Assembly (NCBI GenBank): GCA_003244055.1
Contig: QHBZ01000223.1
Location: 1,165 to 48,870, forward strand
Reading direction: 5' to 3'
DNA: 47,706 nucleotides
DNA from: Pseudonocardiales bacterium
GTDB taxonomy: Bacteria > Actinomycetota > Actinomycetes > Mycobacteriales > Pseudonocardiaceae
Part shown: piece after piece, positions 47,682-47,706 of the stretch
How the letters are laid out: each line of letters opens with the position of its first letter
Numbering within the stretch: position 1 is the first letter of the stretch
Notes under the pieces: generated by a model
The model's database searches: none
Seen by the model: only the letters and a program-made list of their open reading frames with translations
What the model was told of the DNA's origin: nothing
Made by a program: the position numbers and the translations under genes

Positions 47682-47706
47682 ACTGCAGGTCAGCAACTTA
47701 GAGCCC

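Overview
The window is high-GC actinobacterial DNA. Gene content suggests a Pseudonocardiales/Frankiales-type organism: an XRE/DUF5753 regulator with DUF397 and PF04672-type methyltransferase partners, a multi-HAMP hybrid kinase with SpoIIE and MEDS signalling proteins, a SigD/ShbA-like sigma factor, and a geosmin/2-methylisoborneol (2-MIB) locus. This rests on reading protein motifs; no database search was possible.

Layout. 1-3550: fatty-acid beta-oxidation operon on the minus strand (MerR regulator, thiolase, FadB-like multifunctional enzyme cut by the window edge) with a nested palindrome at its promoter. 3686-7850: a small peptide gene, a SigD-like sigma factor with a 26-bp perfect palindrome upstream, an atypical histidyl-tRNA synthetase, a broken alternative-oxidase-like gene and yaaA. 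8195-11116: a large LuxR-family (LAL) ATPase regulator. 11120-24755: the main feature, a co-directional run of nine closely packed genes plus a membrane protein: family 2B encapsulin shell protein 1, geosmin synthase, 2-MIB synthase, geranyl-diphosphate C-methyltransferase, shell protein 2, polyprenyl diphosphate synthase, ispH, dxs, ispG and a DUF4239 protein. 24756-25594: decayed DUF222/HNH remnant. 25595-33830: signalling cluster (two tandem MEDS-HATPase proteins, STAS protein, multi-HAMP hybrid kinase, SpoIIE phosphatase). 33831-41543: ribbon-helix-helix regulator, PHB-depolymerase-type esterase, methyltransferase, glycine-rich peptide, secreted beta/gamma-crystallin-like protein, degenerate GGDEF-EAL protein and a DHA2 drug exporter. 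41773-47681: small stress proteins (CsbD, DUF2127 and others), XRE-DUF5753/PF04672/DUF397 group, a zinc-ribbon-like unknown protein and an ATP-dependent DNA ligase.

How the main system may work. dxs, ispG and ispH supply C5 precursors, the polyprenyl synthase makes GPP and/or FPP, the methyltransferase makes 2-methyl-GPP, and the two cyclases make 2-MIB and geosmin. Both cyclases, and only they, carry a near-identical tag GPTGLGTS: twice in the N-terminal arm of 2-MIB synthase, once in the interdomain linker of geosmin synthase and once at its C-terminus. In family 2B encapsulin systems the disordered arm of 2-MIB synthase is the known cargo-loading region, so the tag on geosmin synthase predicts that both musty-odour terpenoids are made inside one compartment built from two shell paralogues. 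The LAL regulator next door and a perfect ATCCGTAG-TTT-CTACGGAT palindrome between it and the first shell gene suggest local control. A second lead is a pair of unlinked genes (3686-3874 and 36614-36931) that share a nearly identical N-terminus (VELLPARTVLS core) and a similar ribosome-binding leader but have different C-termini, like a leader/core precursor peptide family.
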